Assembly (NCBI GenBank): GCA_051871515.1
Contig: JBJECY010000089.1
Coordinates: forward strand, 1-7,730
From: SFTJ01 sp051871515
GTDB lineage: Bacteria > Bacteroidota > Bacteroidia > Bacteroidales > Muribaculaceae
Direction of reading: 5' to 3'
Length of the DNA stretch: 7,730 nt
Below, piece by piece: positions 5,765 to 7,730 of the stretch; the first letter of the stretch is position 1, and each line of letters begins with the position of its first letter. Below the pieces are notes generated by a model. That model saw only the letters and a list, made by a program, of their open reading frames with translations. It was not told where the DNA came from and made no database searches. The position numbers and the translations under genes were made by a program.

Positions 5765-7408
5765 CTATTTGTTTCTATTTTTTGCGTTTTTGATAGCTAT
5801 TGAATATACTTCGTTGTAATATTTAATGAAGTTGTCCCAAGAGGCGGCTTTTGCCACTTTTTGAGCCACTCGGCGCTGTTCGTCAACTTCTTTTTGACTT
5901 TTTGCGCTGAATGTTTCAATTGATTGTGCTATGGCGTTTACCAACTCGCCGTAGTTTGAATCGGTGCGGTGTATCACTCTCACGCCGCAGTTGCCGTTCT
6001 CATAGTTGCTGTTGACCCATTGACCAAAGCCTGAGAGGTCGGTGGTGATGGTTGGTACGCCAAAAGCAATGCTCTCGAGTGGGGTGTAGCCCCATGGCTC
6101 GTAGTAAGAGGCAAAGACGCTGAGGTCAAAACCCGGAATCAAGTCGTAATAGCTCATGTTGAATATGCCGTCGTTGCCGTTGAGATAGCATGGCACATAA
6201 ATCAGCTTCACGCGGTCTTCAATGAAGTTGGTGAAGTTGAGCTCACGCATTTTCAGGTAGATGTTGTCGCTGTTGTAGTTGAAAATGTCGTGAGTGAGCA
6301 GGGTGTTTTCTTGGCGTTCGGTGCGGTTTTCTTCAACAGCCGAAGCCAATGCCGGGAATGCCTTGTCGGTCCAAGCCGGAACCATCATGAAGGCAACAAC
6401 CTTGCGGTTGCTGAATCGCATATCGTTGCGCACAACGTTTATGGCATCGATAAATGCGTCAAGTCCTTTGTTGCGGAATTCGTTGCGGCCTGATGTTGCC
6501 ACAATGAGAGTGTTATCGTCAAACTCCTCGCCAAGCAGAGCCGATGCCACGGTGAGCATCTTTTTTCGTGCTTGGGTGCGTGCGGCAACGTAGTTTGCTG
6601 CCTTAGGCACAAAGTTTTGTTCAAATGCGTTTGGAGTGACGTAAGGGTCAATTTCAAGCAATTGTTGACATTCGCGTGCAGTGACGTCGCTCACTGTGGT
6701 GAATGCATCGGCCTGATGTGCAGCTGTTTTCTCAAGCGAGTGCTTTGACTGCATGTTGAGCTCTTGCGCCATTTGGTCGCCGTTGTAGCCAGCCATGTAG
6801 TCATAAAGCGGCTTGTTGTTGCCACAGATGCTGCGGCCTATGCTTGTGGCGTGTGTGGTGAACACGGTTGCTATGTGTGGGGCTACCGACTTGAGGTAGA
6901 GCAAGCCCATTCCCACGGTCCACTCGTTGAAGTGTGCAACCATCTTTTTGCGTTTACCAAAATGTTTTGCCAGGCTTTCAATCACCAGTGCGCTTGCATA
7001 GGCAAAGGCGCAGGCTTCGTCGTAGTCGCCATAAGCGTGGAGCGAGTCAACTTGATACTCATTCCACATTTTGCCATATAATTCATCTTTTATAGCAAAT
7101 AACGACTTGAAATTAACCAATATCGCAATTGGCTTGCCTGGAACTTCCCATCGGCCTACTCTCACAGTCACGCCGTTAGGCAGCTTTGCTGTTTTTTTCC
7201 AATCGCTCAGCAGCGATTTTGTTTCCTTGAAATATGGTGATTCTTGTTCTTCCCATATATCCGGGCCAAGGAATATAACGCTATCCTTCATCTGTTTCTG
7301 AAGGGTTTTTGCTTTGGTTGAAAGCACAGCATAAATGCCACCAACCTTATTACATACTTCCCAGCTTGTTTCAAACAGTATGTCAGGCATAGTATTTGAA
7401 TTTGCCAT
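5765..7408 (-). CDS. GT3-family glycogen synthase (eukaryote-like), compact form
   Basis: A complete 547-residue cytoplasmic glycosyltransferase that lengthens alpha-1,4-glucan. It belongs to GT3, the yeast/animal glycogen synthase family, not the usual bacterial GlgA family GT5. Evidence in order: ETSWEVCNKVGGIYAVLSTKA (13-33) with the KVGG loop; HFNEW (159-163); TTHATSIGR (184-192), matching yeast 'THATLLGR'; SGRNEFRNKG (306-315), with R308 and K314 placed to hold the sugar-nucleotide phosphates; and YYEPWGYTPLES (435-446), with the E-x7-E pair E437/E445, followed by GVPTITTDLSGFG. GT3 enzymes generally use UDP-glucose, so that is the expected donor, but ADP-glucose cannot be excluded. It is much shorter than yeast synthase (about 705 residues): the helical insert after 'VPAW' (343) is short, and the C-terminal arginine cluster is reduced to RR at 512-513. 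The start at 7408 is chosen because it follows the promoter; M7 is an alternative. It is first in an operon with glgP. I give no symbol because glgA would imply GT5. Confidence 0.92.
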   Translation of the reverse strand: MANSNTMPDILFETSWEVCNKVGGIYAVLSTKAKTLQKQMKDSVIFLGPDIWEEQESPYFKETKSLLSDWKKTAKLPNGVTVRVGRWEVPGKPIAILVNFKSLFAIKDELYGKMWNEYQVDSLHAYGDYDEACAFAYASALVIESLAKHFGKRKKMVAHFNEWTVGMGLLYLKSVAPHIATVFTTHATSIGRSICGNNKPLYDYMAGYNGDQMAQELNMQSKHSLEKTAAHQADAFTTVSDVTARECQQLLEIDPYVTPNAFEQNFVPKAANYVAARTQARKKMLTVASALLGEEFDDNTLIVATSGRNEFRNKGLDAFIDAINVVRNDMRFSNRKVVAFMMVPAWTDKAFPALASAVEENRTERQENTLLTHDIFNYNSDNIYLKMRELNFTNFIEDRVKLIYVPCYLNGNDGIFNMSYYDLIPGFDLSVFASYYEPWGYTPLESIAFGVPTITTDLSGFGQWVNSNYENGNCGVRVIHRTDSNYGELVNAIAQSIETFSAKSQKEVDEQRRVAQKVAKAASWDNFIKYYNEVYSIAIKNAKNRNK

Positions 7409-7442
7409 ATCTAAAAAATATACCTATTTAAGTTTCAGGCTG

Positions 7443-7450
7443 CAAAATTA
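7443..7450 (-). promoter_or_regulatory. -7 promoter element for the glycogen operon
   Basis: The minus strand reads TAATTTTG, an exact TAnnTTTG match, 34 bases before the ATG at 7408. It shares the ten-base word TAATTTTGCA with the ABC-F promoter. No TTTG lies 19 to 21 bases upstream. Alternatively the TTTG at 7443-7446 could act as a -33 element for TATATTTT (7422-7415) at a spacing of 20 bases, but that would leave almost no leader. The first reading is preferred. Confidence 0.5.
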
Positions 7451-7586
7451 CAAAAAAAACTTCATATAGCATTAATTTTCAGCAACATTTCGTGTTTTTT
7501 GCCTCATCCAAGGTTGTTTGGGATGGTAATTTGTGCCTCTGAAGGCTTTGTCGCGGCGTGTTTTGCGATGCTGAGATTCAGTTTTT

Positions 7587-7730
7587 TCAGAACGTGAAGT
7601 GCAGCTGGATTCTAAGTCCGCGCTTGTCGATATTCTCGCGATTCATATACGTTAGACGCCACACATAGTCAAGTCGCAGACAGGTGAGAATGTTATCTAA
7701 ACCCACCCCAACTTCCATATATGGAGTCTT
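7587..7730 (-). CDS. C-terminal end of a probable DUF5686 outer-membrane protein (partial)
   Basis: The last 47 codons and the TGA stop (7587-7589) of a gene that runs off the right edge. The fragment contains TPYMEVGVGLDNILTCLRLD, then DYVWRLTYMNRENIDKRG, and ends RIQLHFTF. Alternating polar and nonpolar residues and a terminal phenylalanine are the pattern of a final beta-barrel strand in outer-membrane proteins. The 'PYmEvg.GldNi...lRlDyvwRLTY' string fits, from memory, the end of Bacteroidota DUF5686 proteins, which carry an N-terminal carboxypeptidase-regulatory-like domain. The true start is outside the window. No terminator is evident between it and the glycogen synthase, so some readthrough is possible. 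Another outer-membrane barrel family is the main alternative. Confidence 0.6.
   Translation of the reverse strand, partial: KTPYMEVGVGLDNILTCLRLDYVWRLTYMNRENIDKRGLRIQLHFTF

Noticed and set aside
7505..7526. Stem CATCCAA / TTGGGATG with one bulge in the spacer upstream of the glycogen synthase, as a terminator for the DUF5686 gene
   Set aside because: No T-run follows it on the minus strand; the flanking T-run is on the wrong side. The pairing is weak and may be chance.
7535..7546. GCCT-ctga-AGGC hairpin
   Set aside because: It has only four base pairs and no T-run on the minus strand where a terminator would be needed.
1..7730. Mobile element, CRISPR array, tRNA or rRNA, prophage or defence cluster
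   Set aside because: I saw no terminal inverted repeats, transposase or integrase motifs, regularly spaced repeats or RNA gene signatures anywhere in the window.

Overview
The window looks like chromosomal DNA from a member of the Bacteroidota, most likely order Bacteroidales. Four things point there: promoters of the TTTG / TAnnTTTG type, no visible Shine-Dalgarno sequences, a eukaryote-like GT3 glycogen synthase next to an alpha-glucan phosphorylase, and a C-terminal protein fragment that looks like the Bacteroidota outer-membrane DUF5686 family. This assignment is inferred from gene content; no rRNA or tRNA is present to confirm it.

Layout from left to right: (1) 1-201 is an AT-rich intergenic stretch that ends in a textbook Bacteroidota promoter and a possible operator. 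(2) 202-729, plus strand, is a small XRE-type helix-turn-helix regulator. (3) 730-881 is a convergent junction with a bidirectional rho-independent terminator and a second hairpin. (4) 882-2750, minus strand, is a Uup-type ABC-F ATPase with its own promoter and an unusual G-free leader. (5) 2751-3188 is a 438-base intergenic stretch holding that promoter, a strong minus-strand terminator and a 190-base 3' region after glgP with one possible 26-residue ORF. (6) 3189-5744, minus strand, is an alpha-glucan phosphorylase (GlgP, GT35). (7) 5765-7408, minus strand, is a GT3-family glycogen synthase. (8) 7409-7586 is a promoter-bearing spacer. (9) 7587-7730, minus strand, is the last 47 codons of a probable DUF5686 outer-membrane protein.

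The functional core is a two-gene glycogen unit. The synthase is transcribed first and would extend alpha-1,4-glucan chains from a sugar nucleotide. The phosphorylase follows after 20 bases and would release glucose-1-phosphate from the same polymer. No branching enzyme, debranching enzyme or nucleotidyltransferase gene lies in the window. Transcription probably starts just upstream of 7408 and ends at the hairpin at 2968-2998. The ABC-F gene is a separate unit, and the XRE regulator faces it convergently.

Nothing here amounts to a clearly new system: there is no mobile element, CRISPR array or defence cluster. The points most worth a second look are the compact GT3 synthase, which lacks much of the eukaryotic tetramerisation insert and regulatory arginine cluster, the small ORF placed just before the glycogen terminator, the possible operator over the regulator's promoter, and the G-free leader of the ABC-F gene.
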